Of a stretch of 62,735 nt of DNA, positions 20,301 through 26,774 are shown in pieces. A program made the position numbers and the translations under genes. The notes below the pieces were generated by a model, which did not search any database, was not told where the DNA came from, and was given only the letters and a program-made list of their open reading frames with translations. Position 1 is the stretch's first letter, and every line of letters begins with the position of its first letter. The stretch is from Ihuprevotella massiliensis (GTDB lineage Bacteria > Bacteroidota > Bacteroidia > Bacteroidales > Bacteroidaceae), in contig LT608321.1 of the NCBI GenBank assembly GCA_900095835.1, forward strand, positions 613,581 through 676,315, given 5' to 3'.

Positions 20301-20723
20301 TACTTTGAAAGTAGCGGTCAAACCAAGTTCATGAGCCAAATTACTGAGCAACGACTGGAAGAAAGAGTCGATGGTGGTGACATGAAATCGGTCGTAACCA
20401 TGCAGAATCTGGCGCAACAAGCTCCGTGTCATGAGCGAAATCTCACGATCACTTGCTGGCACCAACAACTTCTGGCGCACCACATTCAAGAAGGCTTGTT
20501 GCTCTTCCACGCAGTGCGCGAGTTCATAGAGATTTTCCAAGATACGCTCCTTCATCTCCGTGGTCGCCTTGCGCGTGAAGGTTATCGCCAACTGATGACG
20601 ATGCGGTTCACGAGTTGTCTTGAAATCATTCAGAAGATTGGCTATAAATTCCGCAGCCAGCGTATAGGTTTTTCCAGCACCAGCCGAAGCTTTATACACG
20701 TGTATTAGTTTGGAAGTGTTCAT
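17325..20723 (-). CDS. addA: UvrD/RecB-like helicase-nuclease (AddA type)
   Basis: An 1132-residue helicase-nuclease subunit for processing double-strand DNA ends. Walker A is ASAGAGKT (12-19), Walker B with motif II is IDEFQDTSELQW, motif V is TIHKSKGLDF and motif VI is LLYVAFTRARQNLVI. The C-terminus carries a PD-(D/E)XK nuclease with Asp1086 and Lys1088 in VVDYKFG followed by QVRHYCQLL. Length and layout fit AddA of the AddAB (RexAB) family. An acidic insert (about 535-560) lies in the helicase core. The AddB-like partner is at 36.0-38.8 kb rather than adjacent. Confidence 0.9.
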   Translation of the reverse strand: MNTSKLIHVYKASAGAGKTYTLAAEFIANLLNDFKTTREPHRHQLAITFTRKATTEMKERILENLYELAHCVEEQQAFLNVVRQKLLVPASDREISLMTRSLLRQILHGYDRFHVTTIDSFFQSLLSNLAHELGLTATFKVDLNNDDLLQRGVDKMLQGLEPDSQELKWVSQYIEQRLEDDSDKSWRVEHSLSNLARELTKESYVKQRRLLQNFTLDNDLAKRYRDVLHSLKKNSIEEIQQSAQDAENFIVGSEGYSRISRGGDVEKYLHRAMEYKFSTTDPSNTVLKIVDDSGKALKAADKKTGKYDSWASDLSNHLEQLLTTIDNANFTINSCDLSLQHFNELRLLDAISASVQELNTENDTFLLAYTPILFAEMVGQSEASFVFERAGTQFNHVMIDEFQDTSELQWTNLRNLFVENIAHGNSCMLVGDVKQGIYRWRGGDWSGLANIKDDAITDIQTLDSNFRSGEKIVNFNNAIFVKMAQVIADASEGGAAGEGGVLTSLYAEDLVKQNPVREGGFVRVLIEKKPEKTTSSAKNKADAIEASEDNEGETAEFSPEDDLREQIMRLYRAGVPFDKMGILVRNNKDSGKLIEYFAEYEKEHANDKDFIRIELVSDEAYVLSASRGVQLIVKALQYIHNRTDEVALNYVLKHCPEEAKDKVHGLLVEWSKQSYQMLPFYDLIQQLIHYLELDKQPGEASYLYSLLDMVVAFLDDNVPDIGRFLQVCEESLGKKSVPASVVKGVRILTIHKSKGLDFHSVFIPYCNWELVSSGQKQSMIWTSPQEVPFNEIPLLPVKLSAAAENSIYKDEYLQELRNQRIENLNLLYVAFTRARQNLVICAPKLPRNYDKSIVPALQKTITQLGWTDLIDGDVRLEEDDTQILLEIAQPSTAECIVATQTTSLEDGKPAKVVNEKKKNPFKINAITERVNLETSNHDVKFRQSQSARLYNAALMEAVQAGNAEGDAAKVSNTSELDLEFFAKREAAKRRGTLLHHLMEEIESEADVETVLQSAICEGKIAPIEEVGEMRKLLHRAMKHEIAKEWFDGTWQLYRECTILTRDENGNVHAPRPDRVMMRGDEAIVVDYKFGLPRPDYHEQVRHYCQLLQQMGKQNVKGYLWYVASGIVEPVSL

Positions 20724-20853
20724 GGCGTTTTCTTTGGGAAGTTGTGCTTCACTATTGGTCCTTGTCGATGGTTTTCGATATATTTTTCCGCGATGTCCAC
20801 CCTCGCAGAGCTACAGTGCGAGGCATGTCTCACACTCACTATTTGACGACAAA

Positions 20854-20881
20854 GAGATGGTCACTAATCAGTCACCATCTC
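20854..20881 (-). terminator. Candidate terminator of the small lipoprotein gene
   Basis: A 12-bp stem with one mismatch: GAGATGGTCACT (20854-20865) with AGTCACCATCTC (20870-20881), loop of four. The minus-strand tail is only CTTTG, so termination may be weak. It lies about 50 nt past the lipoprotein stop and before addA. Confidence 0.5.
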
Positions 20882-20928
20882 CCACGCAAAGGAGGTATTC
20901 CTCTGTTGTTTATTTCTAGTATTACTAC

Positions 20929-21414
20929 TTATTTCTTGCCCAAACGATACACCTGCGTTGCACCCTTTGCAATCAAACTGTCGGCAGAAAGGGTCATGAT
21001 TTGCACCGTATCAGGACTTGTTGCCACATTGAGCAAGAGTTTGCCATTGATGATTTTGAAATCGTTGGTCAATGCCTTCACTTCCGTCACGTTGATGGCA
21101 CGATCAAGCGCTTCTCCGCCATCGGTGGTGGTCAAGGCAAACTCATCGCCTACACGCACATCACCATAGATTTCTGCTGCACCGCCATCTTGATGCGAAC
21201 GCAACAATTCAAGTACTTGACCAGAAGTCTGCTGCACTGCAAACGTGCTCATACCAAAATCGTCTACAACCTTCCCATAAAGGGTGCTATCGACCTCTGC
21301 TGGAGCAACAACAGTGGTGGTGTCACCCTCTGCGTCCTTTTTCGACTTGAACCAATCGCACGAAGCAAACATAGTGAGCACGGAAGCCACCATGATATAA
21401 AGTAATTTACGCAT
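20929..21414 (-). CDS. Small lipoprotein of unknown function
   Basis: A 161-residue lipoprotein with a signal peptide ending in FASC (Cys19), then an acidic, Thr-rich linker (about 24-42) and a mostly beta-strand body (about 43-160) in which segments such as YGKVVDDFGMSTFAVQ and IYGDVRVGDEFALTTTDGG suggest a small barrel. No enzyme motif is seen. It is divergent from rpsA and upstream of addA by 205 nt. A degenerate minus-strand -7 box (TAAATTCG, 21450-21443) lies about 30 nt before the start. Function unknown. Confidence 0.75.
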   Translation of the reverse strand: MRKLLYIMVASVLTMFASCDWFKSKKDAEGDTTTVVAPAEVDSTLYGKVVDDFGMSTFAVQQTSGQVLELLRSHQDGGAAEIYGDVRVGDEFALTTTDGGEALDRAINVTEVKALTNDFKIINGKLLLNVATSPDTVQIMTLSADSLIAKGATQVYRLGKK

Positions 21415-21546
21415 TGCGTTATCTTTTAGGAATTAGTAGCAGCGAATTTACACAAAAAAGAGCACCAAAACAAGCAAAGGCGAGGAAAATATCTCATATA
21501 TAGCTAAATATCTCACACAAAGAGCGTAAAATCCAGAAATAATTAC

Positions 21547-21554
21547 TATATTTG
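21547..21554 (+). promoter_or_regulatory. -7 box for rpsA
   Basis: TATATTTG fits TAnnTTTG exactly. Transcription would begin near 21561, giving a leader of about 145 nt. This places the in-frame ATG at 21572 within the structured leader and supports the start at 21707. Confidence 0.6.
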
Positions 21555-21566
21555 CAGCGGCTTATG

Positions 21567-21645
21567 GCTCAATGGCTCATGAGCCACCATTGATACGTCG
21601 GTCAACGTGGGTGCAGCCCCCGTTTCTCCAATATGGGACACCCAC
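21567..21645 (+). promoter_or_regulatory. Structured 5' leader of rpsA
   Basis: Two stem-loops lie between promoter and start codon. The first is a 14-nt palindrome TGGCTCATGAGCCA (21573-21586) that can extend outward. The second closes with GTGGGTG (21607-21613) and CACCCAC (21639-21645) around a C-rich loop with an inner TCC/GGA pairing. Ribosomal-protein leaders often mediate autoregulation, and E. coli S1 represses its own mRNA, so a regulatory role is plausible here. Confidence 0.5.
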
Positions 21646-21706
21646 TTTGTGCGGACTTTCGATGGCACATCATTCATTCATTTATTTATCTACAAACTTA
21701 ACATTA

Positions 21707-23491
21707 ATGGAGAATCTCAAAAACATTGCTCCTTTGGCCGATTTCGACTGGGACGCATTTGAAAACGGTAGCGTAGCTGGCGAAGCTAAGGAAACTCTCG
21801 TTGCTGCCTACGACCAAACTCTCAACAACGTTCACGAGCACGAAGTTGCTGAAGGTGAAGTTACTAACATCACCAAGCGTGAAGTTGTGGTGCGCATCGG
21901 TTCTAAGAGCGATGGTATCATCCCCGTAAGCGAATTCCGCTACAACCCCGATCTCAAGATTGGTGACACTGTAGAAGTTTACGTGGAAAGCCTCGAAGAC
22001 AAGAAGGGTCAACTCGTACTCTCTCACAAGAAGGCTCGCGCTAGCAAGTCTTGGGAGCGTATCAACGAAGCCCTCGAGAACAAGGAAATCATCAAGGGTT
22101 TCATCAAGTGCCGCACCAAGGGTGGTATGATCGTAGACGTATTCGGTCTCGAAGCGTTCCTCCCCGGTTCACAAATCGACGTGAAGCCCATCCGCGACTA
22201 CGATGTATTCGTTGGTAAGACTATGGAATTCCAAGTTGTCAAGATCAACCAAGAATACAAGAACGTTGTAGTTAGCCACAAGGCACTCATCGAAGCTGAA
22301 CTCGAAGCTCAAAAGCAAGAAATCATCAGCAAGCTCGAAAAGGGTCAAGTGCTCGAAGGTACCGTTAAGAACATCACCAACTACGGTGTATTCATCGACC
22401 TCGGTGGCGTTGACGGTCTCGTACACATCACTGATCTCTCTTGGGGTCGCGTGAGCAATCCTCGCGAAGTGGTTCAAGACGACCAAAAGCTCAACGTGGT
22501 TATCCTCGACTTCGACGAAGAAAAGAAGCGCATCGCTCTTGGTATCAAGCAACTCACTCCTCACCCCTGGGATGCACTCGATCCTAACCTCAAGGTGGGC
22601 GACAAGGTTAAGGGCCGCGTAGTAGTGATGGCTGACTACGGTGCATTCGTAGAAATCGCACCTGGTGTTGAAGGTCTCATCCACGTTTCTGAAATGTCTT
22701 GGAGCCAACACCTCCGTTCTGCACAAGACTTCCTCAAGGTAGGTGACGAAATCGAAGCTGTGATCCTCACCCTCGACCGCACTGAACGCAAGATGTCTCT
22801 CGGCATCAAGCAACTCAAGGAAGATCCTTGGAAGGATATCGAAGTGAAATACCCCGTTGGTTCTCAGCACACTGCTAAGGTGCGCAACTTCACTAACTTC
22901 GGCGTATTCGTAGAGCTCGAAGAAGGTGTTGATGGTCTCATCCACATCTCTGACCTCTCTTGGACTAAGAAGGTGAAGCACCCCAGCGAGTTCACTCAAG
23001 TTGGTGCTCCTATCGAAGTTAAGGTGCTCGAAATCGACAAGGAAAACCGTCGTCTCAGCCTCGGTCACAAGCAACTCGAAGAAAATCCTTGGGATGTATT
23101 CGAAACTGTATTCACCGAAGGTAGCACTCACGAAGGTACTATCATCGAACTTCACGACAAGGGTGCTGTTGTTCAGCTCCAATATGGCGTTGAAGGCTTC
23201 GTAACTCCTAAGCACCTCGTGAAGGAAGATGGCAGCAAGGCTCAACTTAACGACAAGCTCAACTTCGTTGTGCTCGAGTTCAACAAGGACAGCAAGCGCA
23301 TCCTCCTCTCTCACACTCGCACTTTCGACCAAAGCGTATCTGCAGAACGCAGCGAAAAGAAGACTCGCCGTGCTGCTGCTCCTCGCAAGGAAGAAAACAC
23401 TGCTAACATCCAAAACCAAGCTGCTTCTACTAGCCTTGGTGACATCGATGCTCTTGCAGCGCTTAAGGCTAAGATGGAAAAGGGTCAATAA
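21707..23491 (+). CDS. rpsA: 30S ribosomal protein S1
   Basis: A 594-residue RNA-binding protein of the small subunit, with six S1 (OB-fold) domains. Repeats 3-5 are the most canonical, with NYGVFIDLGGVDGLVHITDLSW, DYGAFVEIAPGVEGLIHVSEMSW and NFGVFVELEEGVDGLIHISDLSW at equivalent places (quoted in part). Domains 1, 2 and 6 are diverged. The start MENLKNIAPLADFDWDAFE matches the Bacteroidetes family; the upstream in-frame ATG is in the leader. Codon use is highly biased (CTC, AAG, ATC), as expected for a very highly expressed gene. Followed by a perfect terminator. Confidence 0.96.
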   Translation: MENLKNIAPLADFDWDAFENGSVAGEAKETLVAAYDQTLNNVHEHEVAEGEVTNITKREVVVRIGSKSDGIIPVSEFRYNPDLKIGDTVEVYVESLEDKKGQLVLSHKKARASKSWERINEALENKEIIKGFIKCRTKGGMIVDVFGLEAFLPGSQIDVKPIRDYDVFVGKTMEFQVVKINQEYKNVVVSHKALIEAELEAQKQEIISKLEKGQVLEGTVKNITNYGVFIDLGGVDGLVHITDLSWGRVSNPREVVQDDQKLNVVILDFDEEKKRIALGIKQLTPHPWDALDPNLKVGDKVKGRVVVMADYGAFVEIAPGVEGLIHVSEMSWSQHLRSAQDFLKVGDEIEAVILTLDRTERKMSLGIKQLKEDPWKDIEVKYPVGSQHTAKVRNFTNFGVFVELEEGVDGLIHISDLSWTKKVKHPSEFTQVGAPIEVKVLEIDKENRRLSLGHKQLEENPWDVFETVFTEGSTHEGTIIELHDKGAVVQLQYGVEGFVTPKHLVKEDGSKAQLNDKLNFVVLEFNKDSKRILLSHTRTFDQSVSAERSEKKTRRAAAPRKEENTANIQNQAASTSLGDIDALAALKAKMEKGQ

Positions 23492-23516
23492 TCTCCCCTC
23501 TTTCTCTTCTCACCTA

Positions 23517-23550
23517 GCACCTACTCCACCTCGGAGTAGGTGCTTTTTTT
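23517..23550 (+). terminator. Terminator of rpsA
   Basis: A perfect 11-bp stem GCACCTACTCC (23517-23527) with GGAGTAGGTGC (23533-23543), five-base loop and T7. Confidence 0.95.
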
Positions 23551-23620
23551 GTATCCCCCCAATCGCCAAAAGATCCTTACATTCTCAACAGATTTTATTT
23601 GATTGTGGAGGAAATTGTTT

Positions 23621-23901
23621 ACCGTTTGCCTTTGGTGTAGTAGACCAAGACTAGAACCACCGAGAGATAAGATGCCAATAAGAAAATGAAAAAGGAGAGG
23701 TCCTAATCTTTTCCGTTACCAGTAACGCTTTTACGGTCTAATGACCAATTTGGGTTAAAAGCAAAGTGCTACATTATTTTCGAGCTTCAGCTTTGTTCAC
23801 GTACTTCAGTACGCTCCCTTCAGCCTCAATGCCTTACATTTTATCCCTATATAAAAGACCCTAAGGAGCTGCTGTAAAAACAAGTTTTGCAACACCTCCG
23901 C
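23621..23901 (+). repeat. 281-bp direct repeat, copy A1
   Basis: This stretch has the same length as, and roughly 85% identity by eye to, 31565-31845 in the same orientation. The best-kept part is the right half: TCGAGCTTCAGCTTTGTTCA, the hairpin CGTACTTCAGTACG (23800-23813), and the end CTAAGGAGCTGCTG through CACCTCCGC. On the minus strand both copies show remnants of the same reading frame (LLASY...VLVLV.YTKGKR), so it may be the decayed tail of an old gene. It lies between the rpsA terminator and an IS element inserted at its right edge. Confidence 0.8.
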
Positions 23902-23917
23902 TTAAAAACATATATAG

Positions 23918-24999
23918 CTGTCCGGTAAAAGTTTTTCTGATGATAAAAATAAGGCTGAAACCCTCTTGCAGGATTTCAGCCTCTTTTGTTACTTTGCTTG
24001 TTGGAAAAAAAACTAGCAACATGAGCAAAAGTACATATTTTACCGGACAGCTGCTCAGTGAGCTGTCAAAAAGCCTAGGAACAGCAGCTGTATATGATGG
24101 ATTCTACCACAATCACGCTCTTTGATAACATTCTCAAAGGAGTAGGCAGACATCCTAAAAGCGGAAAGAAGAAAGGCGGCATGAAGGTACACACCATTAT
24201 GAAGTATCAAGTAGGTGTACCCATGGTGGTAGAACTGACCTCTGCTGCCAAACACGATCATTATCTTCTCAAAAAGGTGCACCTGCCCCAAGATTCCACC
24301 TTGGCAATGGACAGAGCCTACATTGACTATGCTCAGTTTCAAAGGCTTACCGAAGAAGGTGTCTGCTATGTGACTAAGATGAAGAAGAATCTTAACTACA
24401 AGGAGCTCTATTCTACAGCCTATGTTTCTCGTGATGGTCTAGTCACTCATATCGACAAACACATTCTTTTTGAGAAAGAGAAGGTAAGGCACGAAGCCCG
24501 ATGTGTAGAGCTATGGAGCAATAACTCTCGTAAGTCAGTGAGATTGCTGACCAACAATTTTGAACTATCGGTTGAGCAACTTGCTGAAATCTACAAGTGC
24601 AGGTGGGCTATAGAAACGCTATACAAACAACTGAAACAGAATTTTCCTTTGCACTTTTTCTATGGTGAGAGCGTGAATGCCATCCAAATACAAACCTGGG
24701 TTGTACTCATTGCCAACCTCTTGTGCACAGTGCTCTCTAGAATGATAAAAAGACACGTTTCTTTTTCTCAAATCGTAGCCATGCTTAGATTGACGCTCAT
24801 GTATTACACCAATTTCATCGCTTTCATGGAAGATCCTCAAAAGGATGAGTGTACAATTTGGGCTGAAAGAGCTAAATCCCCACCCTCGGAACCATCATTA
24901 TTCGATTAGGGGGCTTGTTTTCTCAAAATGAAAGCCCGAAGTCCTATTCTAAAGGGCTTCGGGAAACTTTCTTGTGTCGTTTGGAAGTTTACCGGACAG
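23918..24999 (+). mobile_element. Internally deleted IS4-family insertion sequence
   Basis: Terminal inverted repeats CTGTCCGGTAAA (left, 23918) and TTTACCGGACAG (right, ending 24999) delimit about 1.08 kb. Just inside the left end is a hairpin (GGCTGAAA 23953-23960 / TTTCAGCC 23974-23981, then TCTTTTG), a common guard against read-through into a transposase. The transposase is broken. No clear target-site duplication is visible. Confidence 0.85.
24021..24909 (+). pseudogene. IS4-family transposase, internal deletion and frameshift
   Basis: The N-terminus MSKSTYFTGQLLSELSKSL reads from 24021 in one frame; the rest reads from 24094/24097 (MMDSTTITLFDNILKG) in another. The DDE core is intact: first Asp in MDSTTI, second Asp in LAMDRAYIDYAQF, and the IS4-family Y(2)R(3)E(6)K signature in YKCRWAIETLYKQLK. 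Compared with usual IS4-type transposases (about 380 or more residues), some 100 or more residues between the start and the first catalytic Asp are missing, with a frame change at the junction. It is likely inactive, though the terminal repeats could still be moved in trans. Confidence 0.82.
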
Positions 25000-25044
25000 C
25001 AATAATTTGTATTGTTGTCAATCTATATAGGATGAACACCTATG

Positions 25045-26112
25045 TTAAATTTCATTTTGTACTTCTTCTATCAGATTTCTTGTTCTAATAAGCATTTCGC
25101 TGTAGAGGGCAAACTCTTTATCCTTGATAGTTTGCTCATTCTCGATTTCTTTGATTTGATTGTCAATATCGGCGATCTTTGGATTCAAATTATCTTCAAC
25201 CCATGTTTGAGTGTCCTCATCAAAACGCATGTCGATAACGTTTGCTACTTCACCAAAAGAGTTTCGGATGTCACTACGATATGAAATAAGTTGTTTCTCA
25301 GCCTTACTTTCTTCATGATCGTTCCAAATCTGCAAACCAATTCCTAAAAGAGCACCTCCTACACCGAGTATCTTGCCAAATTTGCCGATCTTAGATGCTG
25401 TCTTTACGGCCTCCCAAGGCTTAAATTTATGGCCAAAGAAATGACCAACTTTAAGAACTGATTGATGTGCATTAGAACCTGAGTATGTACCAAGCTTGAA
25501 AATGGCATTCCATCCGGATTCGGCACTCTTACCTGTTGCAAATTTTGACATCCATTTTCCTGCTTCACCTGCTTTTTCAGCACCTGATTTAAGATTGGAT
25601 GCAGTTTGCTTCGACATTTTAACATCTTGAATTTTTCTTTCGATAGCAGATTTTAAGGACTTTACAAATTCTGACTTCTCCAGTTTTTGAGCAAACTTTT
25701 GGAGTTCGTTGTTTTCGTACATAATAACTTCCTCGAGTTCTTTGGCTGCTTTCTTATAAACGCTATCTGTTGCATCATATTTTTCTTGTAAACGATTGTT
25801 TACTTCTTTTTCATTATCAGACGAAGACAACAGATTCGCAATTTCATATCCCCAATTTCGAACTTCTTGTGTGTTTCGTCTGATTATGTTATATGACTTA
25901 GTCTTAATATGTTCTTTAGCGTCAACAAGGGCTTTGCGTTGCTGGTTAAGCAAGTCCAAAGTACCATCAACACATATATCTCCTGTCTTGAATTCAGACA
26001 ATGCTTCTGAAAGCATCTGTTCTAGTTTATACAAAGAAGTTGTACACTTGCCAATTACTTTCTTTTTTTTGAATAAATTTATTGGTGTTATCAAAAAGAG
26101 AAGAAAATCCAC
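25045..26112 (-). CDS. C-terminal part of a LeoA-like dynamin GTPase (split by frameshift)
   Basis: This 355-residue frame is almost all alpha-helix and has no start context of its own; its first about 17 codons overlap the end of the upstream GTPase frame. From KVIGKCTTSLYKLEQML onward it reads as the natural continuation of that GTPase: a long helical stalk (about 15-165), then a Gly-rich hydrophobic tip GKILGVGGALLGIGLQIW (about 265-285) like the membrane paddle of LeoA-type bacterial dynamins, then a closing coiled coil. Joined to the 248-residue part at the A8 tract it gives about 576 residues, near the size of E. coli LeoA. The inferred job is membrane association and assembly of the GTPase. 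Confidence 0.7.
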   Translation of the reverse strand: MDFLLFLITPINLFKKKKVIGKCTTSLYKLEQMLSEALSEFKTGDICVDGTLDLLNQQRKALVDAKEHIKTKSYNIIRRNTQEVRNWGYEIANLLSSSDNEKEVNNRLQEKYDATDSVYKKAAKELEEVIMYENNELQKFAQKLEKSEFVKSLKSAIERKIQDVKMSKQTASNLKSGAEKAGEAGKWMSKFATGKSAESGWNAIFKLGTYSGSNAHQSVLKVGHFFGHKFKPWEAVKTASKIGKFGKILGVGGALLGIGLQIWNDHEESKAEKQLISYRSDIRNSFGEVANVIDMRFDEDTQTWVEDNLNPKIADIDNQIKEIENEQTIKDKEFALYSEMLIRTRNLIEEVQNEI

Positions 26113-26773
26113 TCATTTCTAACAACTGATCCTTATCCTCACCTTCTGCCTCAATAGAGTCAAGATAAGAATATGTGTCAATGTATGTAACGAACAAATC
26201 TTCTGCAGAATACTCTGGAGATATCACTGGGAGCACGTCGCACTTGAAGAATTCTTCTTGTCCTTCTTTGGTGTTACCATACTTGGAATCCTCCATTTTG
26301 TTGAATACCAACATCATCTCATTTCCTTTCCCTTTTTCTATCAAGAGTTTTCTGAAATGAGTACCCAATCCGTCACTAAAACCTTCTGCTGTACAAACAA
26401 ACACTATAAGGTCGGCTTCAGACATCGCATTGTAAGTGATTTCATCATGGTCAGGACGCTTTTGAGTATGAATTCCAGGAGTGTCAACCACCTCAATACC
26501 ATTCCAATCAAGGAAGTTGCACTTATTTGTTGTAACACCTTGACCAACTTCCAGTTGTTGTCCTGTTAAAATGGACAGAATAGAAGACTTACCAGCACTG
26601 TACTGCCCCACAAATACGATTCTAACTTTTTTGTCATCATCTACAAATTTTGTGGGCACAGACTTGGATTGTGATCTTAGTTTCTCTGATGATGACGAAG
26701 CGAAGGCTTTAGTCGCATCCGAAAACAAATCGAGCGAAGCCTTGTTGAGTTGTTGAATTTTAATGCTATCCAT
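26027..26773 (-). CDS. GTPase domain of a LeoA-like dynamin protein (split by frameshift)
   Basis: A 248-residue frame carrying a complete dynamin/GIMAP-type G domain: G1 GQYSAGKS (56-63), G2 Thr81-Thr82, G3 DTPG (97-100) and a G4-like FNKMED (157-162). After residue about 236 it runs through eight A (plus-strand T 26063-26070) into a short tail and stop. Removing one A fuses it in frame to the helical ORF at 25045-26112. It starts one nucleotide after the stop of the 711-residue GTPase gene, so the two are tightly coupled. Together they resemble the two-gene Eleos (LeoA/LeoBC) defence system. Confidence 0.72.
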   Translation of the reverse strand: MDSIKIQQLNKASLDLFSDATKAFASSSSEKLRSQSKSVPTKFVDDDKKVRIVFVGQYSAGKSSILSILTGQQLEVGQGVTTNKCNFLDWNGIEVVDTPGIHTQKRPDHDEITYNAMSEADLIVFVCTAEGFSDGLGTHFRKLLIEKGKGNEMMLVFNKMEDSKYGNTKEGQEEFFKCDVLPVISPEYSAEDLFVTYIDTYSYLDSIEAEGEDKDQLLEMSGFSSLFDNTNKFIQKKESNWQVYNFFV

Positions 26774-26774
26774 A

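Noticed and set aside
22169-23488. A 439-codon minus-strand frame antisense to rpsA
   Set aside because: Same cause: codon bias of a highly expressed gene. The periodic text mirrors the S1 repeats and has no start context.
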